DNA from: Winogradskyella forsetii | GTDB taxonomy: Bacteria; Bacteroidota; Bacteroidia; Flavobacteriales; Flavobacteriaceae | Direction of reading: 5' to 3' | NCBI RefSeq assembly: GCF_013394595.1 | Contig: NZ_CP053348.1 | Span: 930,001 to 994,000, forward strand | Length of the DNA: 64,000 nt | Shown here: positions 43,836-53,083 of the stretch, one piece after another | How positions within the stretch are numbered: the stretch's first letter is position 1 | Layout of the letters: each line of letters starts with the position of its first letter | The notes under the pieces: model-generated | The model's database searches: none | What the model was told of the DNA's origin: nothing | Seen by the model: the letters and a program-made list of their open reading frames with translations, nothing else | Position numbers and translations under genes: made by a program

Positions 43836-45140
43836 GTGAGGCTTCCAAAATTTATTGGCAACAATATTGTGCTTAAAATCACATCACTTAACGCTTTGGT
43901 TATTGCGGTTCGGTTAATTGTTTCGGCAATTATTCAACGATTGTTGGCCGTAATGGTTGGTGAAGCTGGTATAGCAAGTATTGGGCAAGTACGGAATGTT
44001 ATGGCTATGCTTACCAGTACAGCAACGCTAGGGACATTTAATGGAGTTGTTAAATATGTTGCTGAATTTAAAAAGGACCAACCAGAGCTTTCTAAACTAT
44101 TTTCTACGGTTACTGTATTTATGGTTATTGGCGCGTTGTGTTCTGCAGTGGTTTTATTTATTGGTGCTTCATTTTTTTCCAATTACTTATTTAATACGTC
44201 CGATTACATTTATATTTTTCAGCTTTTAGCGGTTATCGTGCCATTTATTGCCATTGGTCGTGTGGTCAATGCTGTGGTTAGTGGTTTGTCGGATTATAAA
44301 CGCTATGCTAAGATTGAATTAATCAGTTATCTTCTGGCAACCATCGCACTCGTTATTGGACTTTATAGTTCAGAATTGAAAGGTGTGCTTATTGCCATTG
44401 CGTTTGCGCCTGTTATTCAACTTATTGTTTTGGCCTTTGTTTTTGGAAAAATATTGAAAACCTATGTGCCGTTTAAATCTCTAAACCTTAATCTTTTTTA
44501 TAGAAATAAACTATTGGCATTTACATTGATGTCGTTTATTTCCACTTTTCTTCTGAATTATATTGAGTTGAACATAAGAACCTTGGTTGCCGATGAGTTA
44601 AACATTAATGAGGCAGGTTATTGGACAGCTGTAACTTTTATTTCTAAAAATTATATGGTGTTTGCCACAGGGTTGTTTACCTTATATGTTTTGCCAAAAT
44701 TTGCAAGTATCCATACAAAGCTTGAATTTAAGAATGAAGTCCTTAACATTTATAAAACCATATTGCCCATTTTTGGATTGGGAATGATCCTGGTTTATGT
44801 CTTTAGAAATTATATTATTGAACTTATTTATCCAGATTTTACAGGTATGGAACCTTTATTCAAGTGGCAGTTGCTTGGCGATTTTATAAGGTTGGGAGCT
44901 TTGGTATTGTCCCATCAATTTTTAGCCAAGCGTATGGTGAAAAGTTTTGTGATTACCGAAATAATTTCTTTAGGGCTGTTTTTTGTACTTTCAAAAGTGT
45001 TTATTCAATCTTATGGTACTGAAGGTATTGTGATTGCTCATTTTGTGAGGTATATTATTTATTTCATAATGGTTATATTTATTATCAAAAATTACTTCGA
45101 TAATAAAAAGGAAAAATTCGATGATGGAGAAAATATGTAA
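43836..45140 (+). CDS. O-antigen flippase (Wzx-like), copy 2
   Basis: The 434-residue paralogue of the preceding gene keeps the same marks: KITSLNALVIAVRLIVSAII, GEAGIASIGQVRNVMAMLTS, EAGYWTAVTFISKNYMVFAT, and WQLLGDFIRLGALVLSHQFL AKR. A GTG start (MRLPKFIGNN) is used because no ATG is near. The two copies have diverged strongly, so this is an old duplication or two separate acquisitions with different substrates. It overlaps the oxygenase gene by 20 bp. Confidence 0.88.
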   Translation: MRLPKFIGNNIVLKITSLNALVIAVRLIVSAIIQRLLAVMVGEAGIASIGQVRNVMAMLTSTATLGTFNGVVKYVAEFKKDQPELSKLFSTVTVFMVIGALCSAVVLFIGASFFSNYLFNTSDYIYIFQLLAVIVPFIAIGRVVNAVVSGLSDYKRYAKIELISYLLATIALVIGLYSSELKGVLIAIAFAPVIQLIVLAFVFGKILKTYVPFKSLNLNLFYRNKLLAFTLMSFISTFLLNYIELNIRTLVADELNINEAGYWTAVTFISKNYMVFATGLFTLYVLPKFASIHTKLEFKNEVLNIYKTILPIFGLGMILVYVFRNYIIELIYPDFTGMEPLFKWQLLGDFIRLGALVLSHQFLAKRMVKSFVITEIISLGLFFVLSKVFIQSYGTEGIVIAHFVRYIIYFIMVIFIIKNYFDNKKEKFDDGENM

Positions 45141-45957
45141 ATTATATATTGATAATAAACCCTTTGAATTTAAAGTTGAAGGCAATTTTTTTTGGGGACA
45201 ACCAGAATTACTTTATCCTCAAAAAGATAACGTTTTATCTAAAATGCCATGGGAAAAGCAAGGTTATAGTATGGTTGAAGCATTTGGTCAGGACGATTTT
45301 TTAAGACTTCAAAGTTCTGTGGAAAAAATAATTATCGACGCTTTAAAGGCTAATAATATAGTTGTTGATGATGAAAATTTTGATTTAAAGAATTATCATA
45401 AATATGTAACTACTGATGCGCTTCATAATCAAGTCATCTCTATAACCCGTAATCTTGAAACCTCAGATTTCGATTTTGATATCGACCAATTAGCTAAACG
45501 GTTTGGAGATATTTTGGGCTACAAGTTAACTTCGTATGTAGAAGAACTTCAAAAATCACACATCCAAATACGAATTAGTAGACCAAATTCTTTAGATATT
45601 AATCCACCACATAGAGATGGTTATTTGAGCTATTGGGAAGATATTATAAACGTATGGTTACCCATTGCTGGCTGTAACGAAAAATCATCTTTGCCAGTAA
45701 TGCCAGAAAGCCATTTTATACCCGAAAACGAAATTTTAAGAACAGAAAGTAAGGGTGCGAAAATTAATGGTAATGTTTATTATGTGCCCTGTATTTTGGA
45801 AACAAAAACAGGAGTGATTAATATGTTAAGACCTAATCCTAAAGAAAGTGAAGCCTTGTTGTTTTCCCCTTTTTTAATCCATGGTGCTGCCGTAAACGAA
45901 AATGTTGATATCACGCGGGTTTCCTTAGAACTTCGCTTTCCGAAGCAAAAAAATTAA
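45121..45957 (+). CDS. Phytanoyl-CoA dioxygenase-like Fe(II)/2OG oxygenase
   Basis: The 278-residue protein carries the double-stranded beta-helix motif of PhyH-type oxygenases: PPHRDGYLSYW with H164 and D166, WLPIAGCNEKSSLPVMPESH, and LLFSPFLIHGAAVNENVDIT with H254, then RVSLELRF with the 2-oxoglutarate Arg. The iron triad HxD...H is complete. It may hydroxylate a sugar, a lipid or an amino-acid substituent of the glycan. The ATGATG start allows two adjacent starts. It overlaps the next, convergent gene by 4 bp. Confidence 0.75.
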   Translation: MMEKICKLYIDNKPFEFKVEGNFFWGQPELLYPQKDNVLSKMPWEKQGYSMVEAFGQDDFLRLQSSVEKIIIDALKANNIVVDDENFDLKNYHKYVTTDALHNQVISITRNLETSDFDFDIDQLAKRFGDILGYKLTSYVEELQKSHIQIRISRPNSLDINPPHRDGYLSYWEDIINVWLPIAGCNEKSSLPVMPESHFIPENEILRTESKGAKINGNVYYVPCILETKTGVINMLRPNPKESEALLFSPFLIHGAAVNENVDITRVSLELRFPKQKN

Positions 45958-47087
45958 TCCCATTTTTCTAAATACATTTTTGCACAATTGATGTGATCAT
46001 GATGTTGCTCTACAAAGCGTCGGGCGTTTTTTGAGATTTCAATGATTTTTTCGGGATTTTCTATGAGCCAAATTAGTTTATTGATAATTTGTGTCACATC
46101 AGGTAGTGCATTTATAGCAATAGTATCTGGCATAACTTTATAATAATCTTCCCATTCTTTTTCTGCGCCAGTAAAAACGACTTTTCCTTTTGCCATGGCT
46201 TCTAGTGCATTATATCCTTGGTCGTAGGCATATACTTGATCTAGTAATATGTGAGCTTTGTCAAATTTTTTAATGTATTCTTTATAGGGAAGGTTCCTGG
46301 CAATTATAATTTCAATTCTATCGGCATATTTTTTAGAAATTATTTCCAAAGCGGCATCAAAAATATCATTTCCTTTTTTAAAATAATTAAAGGTATTGAT
46401 ACCATGAAAAATTATTATTTTATCCTTAATTTCAGGTGCGGTATAATTTAGTTTACTAAGATTAATGGCATGTGGAATCATACCTAAGTACTTTCTATAA
46501 CCAACTAACGGAATATGATAATCTAAATCATTAGATATGACTCCTTTTATAGTATGAAAAATTTTTTTGTGCAATTTAATATGTTCTGGGGTCAGGTAAC
46601 TCAATGCGGGTGAAAAGTCTTTTTTAGTTCCTTTGTTGTCAAAATAAGGAGTAAGAATTGAATATCTAAATTTTTTTTCGTGGGCATATAAGACACTTGA
46701 ATAGTCTAAGCCAGCAGAAAGTAAAAAAAGGTTTTTATTCCAATCTGTCAACCACTCAAAAATTTGCTGTTGATGTTTTCTATCAAAATCAAAAGGAGCT
46801 TCATTAATAAACTGAACAATATCGTAATTTGAGAGTTTATTTTTGTTTTTTTTAATTTGACGTTTTATTGATAATGCAGATAGGTCTATTCCCAAAAGCT
46901 TTTTTATTAGGTTTCTTAGTTTTTTTAAGAAGTAAGGCTTGTAAGGATCTATTAATTCAATATCAACGTCAACTTTCTTAAAACCATCTCTGTTACTCAC
47001 AACAATAGCCTCGTGCCCTAATGCAATAAGTCCATTTTTTATATTCCATTGTGACCTGTTATATTCCCCAAACAGTAAAATTTTCAT
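45954..47087 (-). CDS. Glycosyltransferase, GT4-like
   Basis: The 377-residue protein starts MKILLFGEYNRSQWNIKNGL, the sugar-acceptor side of a GT-B fold. The C-terminal half has IIIFHGINTFNYFKKGNDIF, IEIIIARNLPYKEYIKKFDK, and AHILLDQVYAYDQGYNALEA MAKGK, the donor-binding EAMAxG motif. It lies on the strand opposite to its neighbours. Donor and acceptor are unknown. Confidence 0.72.
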   Translation of the reverse strand: MKILLFGEYNRSQWNIKNGLIALGHEAIVVSNRDGFKKVDVDIELIDPYKPYFLKKLRNLIKKLLGIDLSALSIKRQIKKNKNKLSNYDIVQFINEAPFDFDRKHQQQIFEWLTDWNKNLFLLSAGLDYSSVLYAHEKKFRYSILTPYFDNKGTKKDFSPALSYLTPEHIKLHKKIFHTIKGVISNDLDYHIPLVGYRKYLGMIPHAINLSKLNYTAPEIKDKIIIFHGINTFNYFKKGNDIFDAALEIISKKYADRIEIIIARNLPYKEYIKKFDKAHILLDQVYAYDQGYNALEAMAKGKVVFTGAEKEWEDYYKVMPDTIAINALPDVTQIINKLIWLIENPEKIIEISKNARRFVEQHHDHINCAKMYLEKWD

Positions 47088-47191
47088 ATAATAATATTAT
47101 TTTTTTGTCTTATGTTTAAAACAACTCAAGTTATCCCAAAAAGTTAGAGGATAATATTTCATTTAATATCTTTACCAAGTAATTAAGATAA

Positions 47192-48286
47192 ATGCAAAAT
47201 AAGCATAAAAAAAAGATATGTATTGTATCGCGCTCTTTAAGTGAGGGAGGAGCTGATAGAGTTGCAGCTATGCAATCAATTTTTTTAACTGATTTAGGCT
47301 ATAAAGTGTTTATTGTTACTGTTCTCAATAGTATAAAATATCCATATAAAGGTGAATTGTTAAATCTTGGTGAAATTAAAGAACAGAATGATACTTTTAT
47401 CGGACGTCTCAAACGTTTATTAATTTTTAGAAAATTTCTAAACAAAAATAGCATAGAAGTCATTATCGATCATCGTGTGCGTTCTAAAGCATTTTCAGAA
47501 TATATTATTTCTGCATTTATTTATCCAAAGGAAACTATTTATATGATTCATAGTTACGCCATTCATTTATTTTTTCCACCCAACAAATGGTTGACTAAAT
47601 TACTGTATAAAAAATCTAAAAAAATAGTTTGTGTATCTCATGGTATTGAGAATTTAGTTAAAGAATCGTATGATTTTAAAAATTTGAAGACCTTATATAA
47701 TCCCATAGATTTCAGTTATATTAACCAATTAAAACAAGAGAAAAACATGGAATCTTCTCCTTTTATTTTTTGGTATGGTAGGCTGGATAATGAGGTTAAA
47801 AACCTATCTTTATTAATAGCATCTTACCAAGAATCATTGTTGTCTAAAAAAGGCATAAAGTTAATTCTTATGGGTAATGGTAAGGATAAATCTTTAATTG
47901 AAAATAAAATAATAAAATGTAAATTAAAGAGGTACATTAAAATACTACCGTTTTCCATAAATCCATTTTCATATATAAATTCATCTAGATTCACAGTATT
48001 GACTAGTAGGTTTGAAGGTTTTCCTATGACTATTTTAGAATCTTTAGCTTGCAACACACCCGTAATAAGTGTGAAATATGATAACTTTGAAGATGGTGTG
48101 ATAAACCATAAAAAAAATGGTTTATTAGTGGATAATCATAGTATTTCTGCGTTAGCTGATGCATTCAATACATTTGTTGAAGATGAAAAATTATATAATC
48201 ACTGTAAATCTAATGCCAAGATATCAATAGAATATTTGTCTGTTGATAGGATCGCAAAAGAGTGGCAAAATTTAATTGAAGCATAA
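47192..48286 (+). CDS. Family 4 glycosyltransferase
   Basis: The 364-residue GT-B enzyme: ICIVSRSLSEGGADRVAAMQ at the N-terminus, IDHRVRSKAFSEYIISAFIY, FIFWYGRLDNEVKNLSLLIA, ILMGNGKDKSLIENKIIKCK, and FTVLTSRFEGFPMTILESLA CNTPV, with the E-x7-E donor-phosphate motif. It should be a retaining cytoplasmic transferase of the repeat unit. It is immediately upstream (2 bp) of the FdtA-like gene. Confidence 0.9.
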   Translation: MQNKHKKKICIVSRSLSEGGADRVAAMQSIFLTDLGYKVFIVTVLNSIKYPYKGELLNLGEIKEQNDTFIGRLKRLLIFRKFLNKNSIEVIIDHRVRSKAFSEYIISAFIYPKETIYMIHSYAIHLFFPPNKWLTKLLYKKSKKIVCVSHGIENLVKESYDFKNLKTLYNPIDFSYINQLKQEKNMESSPFIFWYGRLDNEVKNLSLLIASYQESLLSKKGIKLILMGNGKDKSLIENKIIKCKLKRYIKILPFSINPFSYINSSRFTVLTSRFEGFPMTILESLACNTPVISVKYDNFEDGVINHKKNGLLVDNHSISALADAFNTFVEDEKLYNHCKSNAKISIEYLSVDRIAKEWQNLIEA

Positions 48287-48288
48287 AA

Positions 48289-48702
48289 ATGAAAATGACG
48301 ACAATAGAGGATGTTTTTATTTTGGAAATTCCAAGAGTGCATGACGAACGTGGTATCTTAGCCGTTGTTGAAGGGGACTTACTGCCATTTGAAATAAAGC
48401 GAGTATATTATTTATACGATGTTCCATCTGATGCTTTTAGAGGGGGCCATGCTCATAAGGAATTGTACCAGCTTATTGTTCCACTTTCTGGTAGTTTTGA
48501 TGTGCACATTAAGGATGGTGAAAACAAAATGACTTTTAGTTTAAATAAACCGCATAAAGGTCTTCTAATAGTGCCAGGAATATGGCGCGAAATTGATAAT
48601 TTTTCTTCGGGATGCGTTTGCTTAGTTTTGGCCTCTGACGAATTTAATGAAGATGACTATATTAGAAAGTATAGGGACTTTTTAGCTTTTAAAAAGCCAT
48701 AA
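48289..48702 (+). CDS. fdtA: dTDP-sugar 3,4-ketoisomerase, FdtA/WxcM cupin
   Basis: The 137-residue cupin has the FdtA/QdtA pattern: FILEIPRVHDERGILAVVEG, IKRVYYLYDVPSDAFRGGHA HKELYQ, and VPLSGSFDVHI, with the catalytic histidines in GGHAHKE. It converts dTDP-4-keto-6-deoxyglucose to the 3-keto isomer, the substrate of FdtB-type aminotransferases. Fdt and Qdt isomerases differ only in product stereochemistry and cannot be told apart here. The final 21 bp overlap a convergent glycosyltransferase gene. Confidence 0.85.
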   Translation: MKMTTIEDVFILEIPRVHDERGILAVVEGDLLPFEIKRVYYLYDVPSDAFRGGHAHKELYQLIVPLSGSFDVHIKDGENKMTFSLNKPHKGLLIVPGIWREIDNFSSGCVCLVLASDEFNEDDYIRKYRDFLAFKKP

Positions 48703-49632
48703 ATAAATTTTACTCTTAATAATATACGGTCTTAATTTATTTAAAACTTGTAGAATAAACGTAGGTGTTTTAAGTAAAATTTTTTGTTTAGAATTTAAAT
48801 TTCTAAAGTCTATGGTTTTTAAAGTATCACTATAGATTTTTGATTCACCTCGAATTTTAGTTCTTAAAGCCAATCCGTAACGTTTTATGTCTAAATATTT
48901 TTTGAGCGATAGGTTATTGTTTTCGTAGCTATGAAATGAATTGAATAAAATAAATCTAGCATCATTATCTTCTGTTTTACCTAAGCTCCCTTCTATTGAT
49001 TTGTCGTAAATCATTGAAGACTTTGGATTAAAAACAATAGCTTCATTCAAAGCTATTCTAATCCATAAATCTAAATCTTGACTACTTAAATAGATAGGGT
49101 TAAACATGTCGTAATCAAAAAACTTTTCCCTTTTTATTGCAGCAGCAGATGTCCAGACAGCTGTATCTTGTATACTTGCTTTAAAAAAATCAGTTAAAAC
49201 AAATGGCTTATCATCATTACCTTCAATTTGTATTTTTGCTGGTATAATATGATCATCAGCATACTTTATTTCATAATTATTAGCGTACAAACCTGCATTT
49301 GGAAAATTGTCTATACTTTCTTTAAATAATTCTAAATGAGTGGGTTTCCAAATGTCGTCAGCATCTAGAAATGCTAGGTAAGTCCCTTTGGCATTATAAG
49401 CTCCGTTATTTCTTGCAGCACTAACCCCTAAGTTCTCTTGAGAAAACAGTGTAATTTTATTGGAAATAATTGATTCTACAATAGAAACACTGTCATCTGT
49501 AGACCCGTCATTGATAATTACGACTTCGTAATTTTTAAATGTTTGATTCAATGCGCTTTTCAAGCACTCAGAAATGTATTGCTCTTTATTATACAAAGGA
49601 ATAATCACAGAAAAAAAAGGCGTCTCACTCAT
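48682..49632 (-). CDS. Family 2 glycosyltransferase
   Basis: The 316-residue GT-A enzyme: FFSVIIPLYNKEQYISECLK, YEVVIINDGSTDDSVSIVES, LGVSAARNNGAYNAKGTYLA FLDADD (DxD), then AAAIKREKFFDYD and SSQDLDLWIRIA. It has no membrane helices. It overlaps the upstream KpsS-like gene by 8 bp, so the two form one unit on the minus strand. Donor and acceptor are unknown. Confidence 0.9.
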   Translation of the reverse strand: MSETPFFSVIIPLYNKEQYISECLKSALNQTFKNYEVVIINDGSTDDSVSIVESIISNKITLFSQENLGVSAARNNGAYNAKGTYLAFLDADDIWKPTHLELFKESIDNFPNAGLYANNYEIKYADDHIIPAKIQIEGNDDKPFVLTDFFKASIQDTAVWTSAAAIKREKFFDYDMFNPIYLSSQDLDLWIRIALNEAIVFNPKSSMIYDKSIEGSLGKTEDNDARFILFNSFHSYENNNLSLKKYLDIKRYGLALRTKIRGESKIYSDTLKTIDFRNLNSKQKILLKTPTFILQVLNKLRPYIIKSKIYLWLFKS

Positions 49633-50920
49633 TTGTCAGTAATTTATTAGCAATAGTTATTGAAGATTGTAAGGGGTTATCTGTTATTGCTCCTTTTAAT
49701 AAAACACTATTAAATAGTTCCTGTTTAAAAGCATCGATTTTCGCTTTGTTAGGTTCATTTTCTATTGCTTTTTCTAAGATAATTGACAGCTCTTTTTTGT
49801 TTTCTAGTTTAATACAAACAGCTGGATTATCATAAAATGCGTCGCCTAAAACAACAACAGTTTTGTATTTTAGAATAGCTTCAATACCGACAGTTGAATT
49901 ATTAACAATCACCATCATTGCGCTATCTATAGCTAAGTCCAGAGGAGTGGAATTATCAATTAATATCGCATTTTGGTTAATATAATCGTATAAGCTATCT
50001 TCATATTTGTTAGTGTAAAGCGGATGCTCTCTAACCACCAATTTTAAATTTTTAGGAAGGTTAGAATAGATGCTTTCAACGATTTCGGTGTGCGATTTAT
50101 AGTTGGGACTGTGATAAATCATATTAACATCTAAAGGCACCTGCAATATTAATAATGCCATTTGCTCATGGTAAAAGTGTTGAATTTTAGGATGGGAACG
50201 CTTAGGTCTGTAACTATTTAGGTCAGTATATTTTAAATCTGGTGGATAAAAAGCGGTGTTTTCGAATAAGGTCATTAAAACCATATCTATCCCACGGTAA
50301 ATAGGAGATCTACTATAGATTTTATTACTCGCCTTGTCATCAGAAATCGGATGTTCATTAATTTTTGTGGATTGATAATTATCTTTTTCTCTAATACTAA
50401 TATTGGCATTAACACCTTTGTCGTCAAAGAATGTCGTATTGAAAGGCCCTTGTTCTATATAACGTACTTTAATTTTTTTTGTTTTGGCCAATGCAATCGC
50501 AATTTCCATGCACAATCTAGAATCGCCTATACTGATAAGATAATCTGGTGTTTCATTAGCGAAAATTTCATCAAAAATATCTATATAAGCTAAGGTTTGC
50601 AATTGCAGTGATTTTGTCGAAATATTTTTAGTTAAGGCAGCATGAAATGCATAATAATCATTAAAGTTTAAATTTTTATAACTGTTTTGAGAATTTATAA
50701 TTGAAGTATAAAGTTGTTTTTTGCGTTGTGCCAAATACCATGCTTTTACCGAAATCCAATTGCTATATTTAAATCGAAGAAGTGTATAAAGGAATCCACT
50801 AAAATAAAGGCTGAATACCTTTAAGCTCATATCTGTTTTGTTTTTAGCTTTTAGGTGACGCTCAATATCGAGATAAAACCTCGAAAATTTATCCAGTGTA
50901 CTAAGGCAAATGACTTTCAT
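49625..50920 (-). CDS. Capsule-biosynthesis-like protein (KpsS/LipB-related)
   Basis: The 431-residue soluble protein has a C-terminal GT-B-like half with LILQVPLDVNMIYHSPNYKS, LKLVVREHPLYTNKYEDSLY, VNNSTVGIEAILKYKTVVVL and GDAFYDNPA. This matches the pattern of capsule polysaccharide synthesis proteins (KpsS/KpsC, LipB), which transfer KDO or related sugars onto a lipid. The N-terminal part (YLISIGDSRLCMEIAIALAK) is consistent. Family assignment is tentative. A CDP-glycerol transferase-like role is an alternative. Confidence 0.55.
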   Translation of the reverse strand: MKVICLSTLDKFSRFYLDIERHLKAKNKTDMSLKVFSLYFSGFLYTLLRFKYSNWISVKAWYLAQRKKQLYTSIINSQNSYKNLNFNDYYAFHAALTKNISTKSLQLQTLAYIDIFDEIFANETPDYLISIGDSRLCMEIAIALAKTKKIKVRYIEQGPFNTTFFDDKGVNANISIREKDNYQSTKINEHPISDDKASNKIYSRSPIYRGIDMVLMTLFENTAFYPPDLKYTDLNSYRPKRSHPKIQHFYHEQMALLILQVPLDVNMIYHSPNYKSHTEIVESIYSNLPKNLKLVVREHPLYTNKYEDSLYDYINQNAILIDNSTPLDLAIDSAMMVIVNNSTVGIEAILKYKTVVVLGDAFYDNPAVCIKLENKKELSIILEKAIENEPNKAKIDAFKQELFNSVLLKGAITDNPLQSSITIANKLLTNE

Positions 50921-51044
50921 GTAATGCGGAAGACCTCTAAGATTTTTAATTGGAGTACAATGTAATTAAATTATAAATGAAGCTCAAAGACTTTAGTGTT
51001 AAACGAAATTAATTTATCTTGCCAAGACATAAAATTATGTTAGT

Positions 51045-51878
51045 GTGAACATTACTTCCGACGAAATTATAAATCAAATTTGCCATAAAATAACAGCCAA
51101 CAAAAATAATATTTTATCGACTTATCATTCTTCAAAATCTAATATTGGCTACTTTTTTATCGACGATTTACTTCCAAACGATTTAGCGAAAGCGTGTTTT
51201 TCTGTTTTTCCAGATAAAAATGACATGCGATGTTTAAAAACAATTAGAGAACATAAATATGTTTCGGCTCAAATGAACAATCATAATCCTTTGCTTGAAA
51301 AAGTGATTTATGCTTTTCAGGATGATAAAGTAGTGAAACTAATAGGTGATATTTGTGGTATAGAAACATTGTATGCGGACCAATCACTATACGCAGGCGG
51401 TTTATCGTTGATGGCAAATCATAATTTTTTAAATCCCCATTTAGATAATTCACATGATGCCAAAAGAGAGCGCTGGCGTGTCTTAAATTTACTATATTAT
51501 GTAACACCAAATTGGGAACTTAAAAATGGAGGCCATTTGGAATTATGGCCAAATGGGCCCAAAAAAAATCCTATCGTAATTGAGAGTAAGTTTAATCGTT
51601 TGGTGGTTATGGCAACCCACGATGGATCATGGCATTCTGTAAACAAAGTGAATTCTGAATTAGAAGCTAGATGTTGTATTTCCAACTATTATTTTAGTCC
51701 ATTGCCATTAAAGGAAACAGATAAATTCCATGTGACGAAATATAGAGGTCGCCCAGAAGAAACCTTAAAAAACATAATATTAGATGCTGATGCTAAATTA
51801 AGGATGTTATTGAGAAAGGTATTTAAAAAAGGCATAAGAAAGAATCCGCACATTTATAAAAACAAAGAAGAATCTTAG
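51045..51878 (+). CDS. Prolyl-4-hydroxylase-like Fe(II)/2OG oxygenase
   Basis: The 277-residue protein has the P4H-type core: NPHLDNSHDAKRERWRVLNL with H132 and D134, LYYVTPNWELKNGGHLELWP, MATHDGSWHSVNKV with H197, and ARCCISNYYFSP with the co-substrate Arg. All expected metal ligands are present. A GTG start is used (MNITSDEIINQI); no in-frame ATG is closer. It is a second, unrelated oxygenase in the glycan locus. The substrate may be a glycan substituent or a small molecule. Its end overlaps the broken methyltransferase gene by 4 bp. Confidence 0.72.
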   Translation: MNITSDEIINQICHKITANKNNILSTYHSSKSNIGYFFIDDLLPNDLAKACFSVFPDKNDMRCLKTIREHKYVSAQMNNHNPLLEKVIYAFQDDKVVKLIGDICGIETLYADQSLYAGGLSLMANHNFLNPHLDNSHDAKRERWRVLNLLYYVTPNWELKNGGHLELWPNGPKKNPIVIESKFNRLVVMATHDGSWHSVNKVNSELEARCCISNYYFSPLPLKETDKFHVTKYRGRPEETLKNIILDADAKLRMLLRKVFKKGIRKNPHIYKNKEES

Positions 51879-52289
51879 ATGTTTAGATAAGGATTGTCTA
51901 AAATTCGTTGGGCATCGTTCCTTTTTGTTTCAGATCTGTGTTTATGATCTAATACGTGGAAATAGTAAATTTGCTTTGTCCAGTTAGCATTTTTAAATAG
52001 TCGTTGATTTACGAAAAAAGGATGGTAGCTAATATTTCTTAGTTTATTTTGGTCATTAAATTCATTAATTTTTGCTGAAAACTCGCTCTTTTGCTTGATA
52101 AGCCGCTTTTAAAATATCAAAAGCATGATGTGGACGCAATATTAAGTCATAGAGAACCTTACTTCTAAAAGAACCAAATACATAGACAAAAATGCTCATA
52201 CAATTAAGGCGCAAAGGTTCTGATAGACGTTCCTTGTATATTCTATTCCAAATACGTTTTTGGGATAAGCGTTTTAATAAAAAGCTCAT
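51875..52289 (-). pseudogene. Broken methyltransferase gene (internal deletion and frameshift)
   Basis: The first frame (52289 down to about 52065) encodes 74 residues: MSFLLKRLSQKRIWNRIYKE, FGSFRSKVLYDLILRPHHAF, DILKAAYQAKERVF, then stops. In the adjacent frame coding resumes at once: AKINEFNDQNKLRNISYHPF, FKNANWTKQIYYFHVLDHKH RSETKRN, ending ILDNPYLNI. The first part resembles the N-terminus and the second the C-terminus of SAM methyltransferases found in flavobacterial glycan loci; the SAM-binding middle is missing. So a deletion with frame loss, not just one indel, is likely. Confidence 0.6.
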
Positions 52290-52292
52290 ATT

Positions 52293-52976
52293 CTAACTCT
52301 TCCTTTGCACAACTTCAAAAACCTTGTTTTCGTCGCACTTTAAGGTTTTACTTGGATATTTTAAAAGCAAGGCATAGTCATGGGTCGCCATTAAAATCGT
52401 ATTCCCATTTTTATTGATGTCTTGCAAAACTTCCATAACTTCTATACTGGTTTGTGGATCCAAGTTACCCGTTGGCTCATCGGCTAAGATAAGCTCAGGA
52501 TCATTCAGTAAAGCGCGTGCTATGGCAATACGCTGTTGCTCACCACCAGAAAGTTCATGAGGATATTTAAAGCCCTTGGTTTTCATGGCAACTTTATCTA
52601 GAACAGAGTCAATACGGTCTTTAATCCTATCCTTTTCTTTCCAGCCAGTTGCTTTTAATACAAATTCTAAATTACCAATAATAGTGCGATCTGGCAATAA
52701 CTTGAAATCTTGAAAAACAATACCCAACTTTCGTCTTAAAAACGGAATATCATTTTCTTTCATGGTTTTTAGATTAAAATCAACCACAGAACCTTCACCT
52801 TCGGTCAATTGTAAATCACCATAAAGCGTTTTCATAAAACTACTTTTACCGCTCCCCGTTTTTCCTATAAGATAAACAAAATCGCCTTTTTGCATTTCAA
52901 AATTCACTTTTGAAAGCACCATGCTATCGCCTTGATAAATGGTAGCATCTTTAAGCTCTAAAACCGTTTCGGACAT
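52293..52976 (-). CDS. ftsE: Cell-division ABC ATPase FtsE
   Basis: The 227-residue ATPase works with FtsX to activate peptidoglycan hydrolases at the septum. Motifs are IGKTGSGKSSFMKTLYGDL (Walker A), VFQDFKLLPDRT (Q-loop, typical of FtsE), LSGGEQQRIAIARALLNDPE (signature) and LILADEPTGNLDP (Walker B). Length is normal. ftsX is not adjacent, as is usual in Bacteroidota. LolD is the closest alternative, but the FQDFKLLPDR segment favours FtsE. Confidence 0.88.
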   Translation of the reverse strand: MSETVLELKDATIYQGDSMVLSKVNFEMQKGDFVYLIGKTGSGKSSFMKTLYGDLQLTEGEGSVVDFNLKTMKENDIPFLRRKLGIVFQDFKLLPDRTIIGNLEFVLKATGWKEKDRIKDRIDSVLDKVAMKTKGFKYPHELSGGEQQRIAIARALLNDPELILADEPTGNLDPQTSIEVMEVLQDINKNGNTILMATHDYALLLKYPSKTLKCDENKVFEVVQRKS

Positions 52977-53083
52977 AGTAATGATATAAAATAAATTGGT
53001 AAGTGTAAAAGTATTGCTTAAAATTTCAACTACAAAACTTCTGTTCTAAATTCCAAACTGTAAATCGTAAACCTCCAATAAAA

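Noticed and set aside
42515..45140. One flippase gene split by a frameshift
   Set aside because: Each frame is full length with about 12 helices and its own N-terminus, so there are two genes.
52977..53083. Remnant of trpA between ftsE and trpB
   Set aside because: All frames were read; no TrpA-like motif is seen in this short AT-rich spacer.
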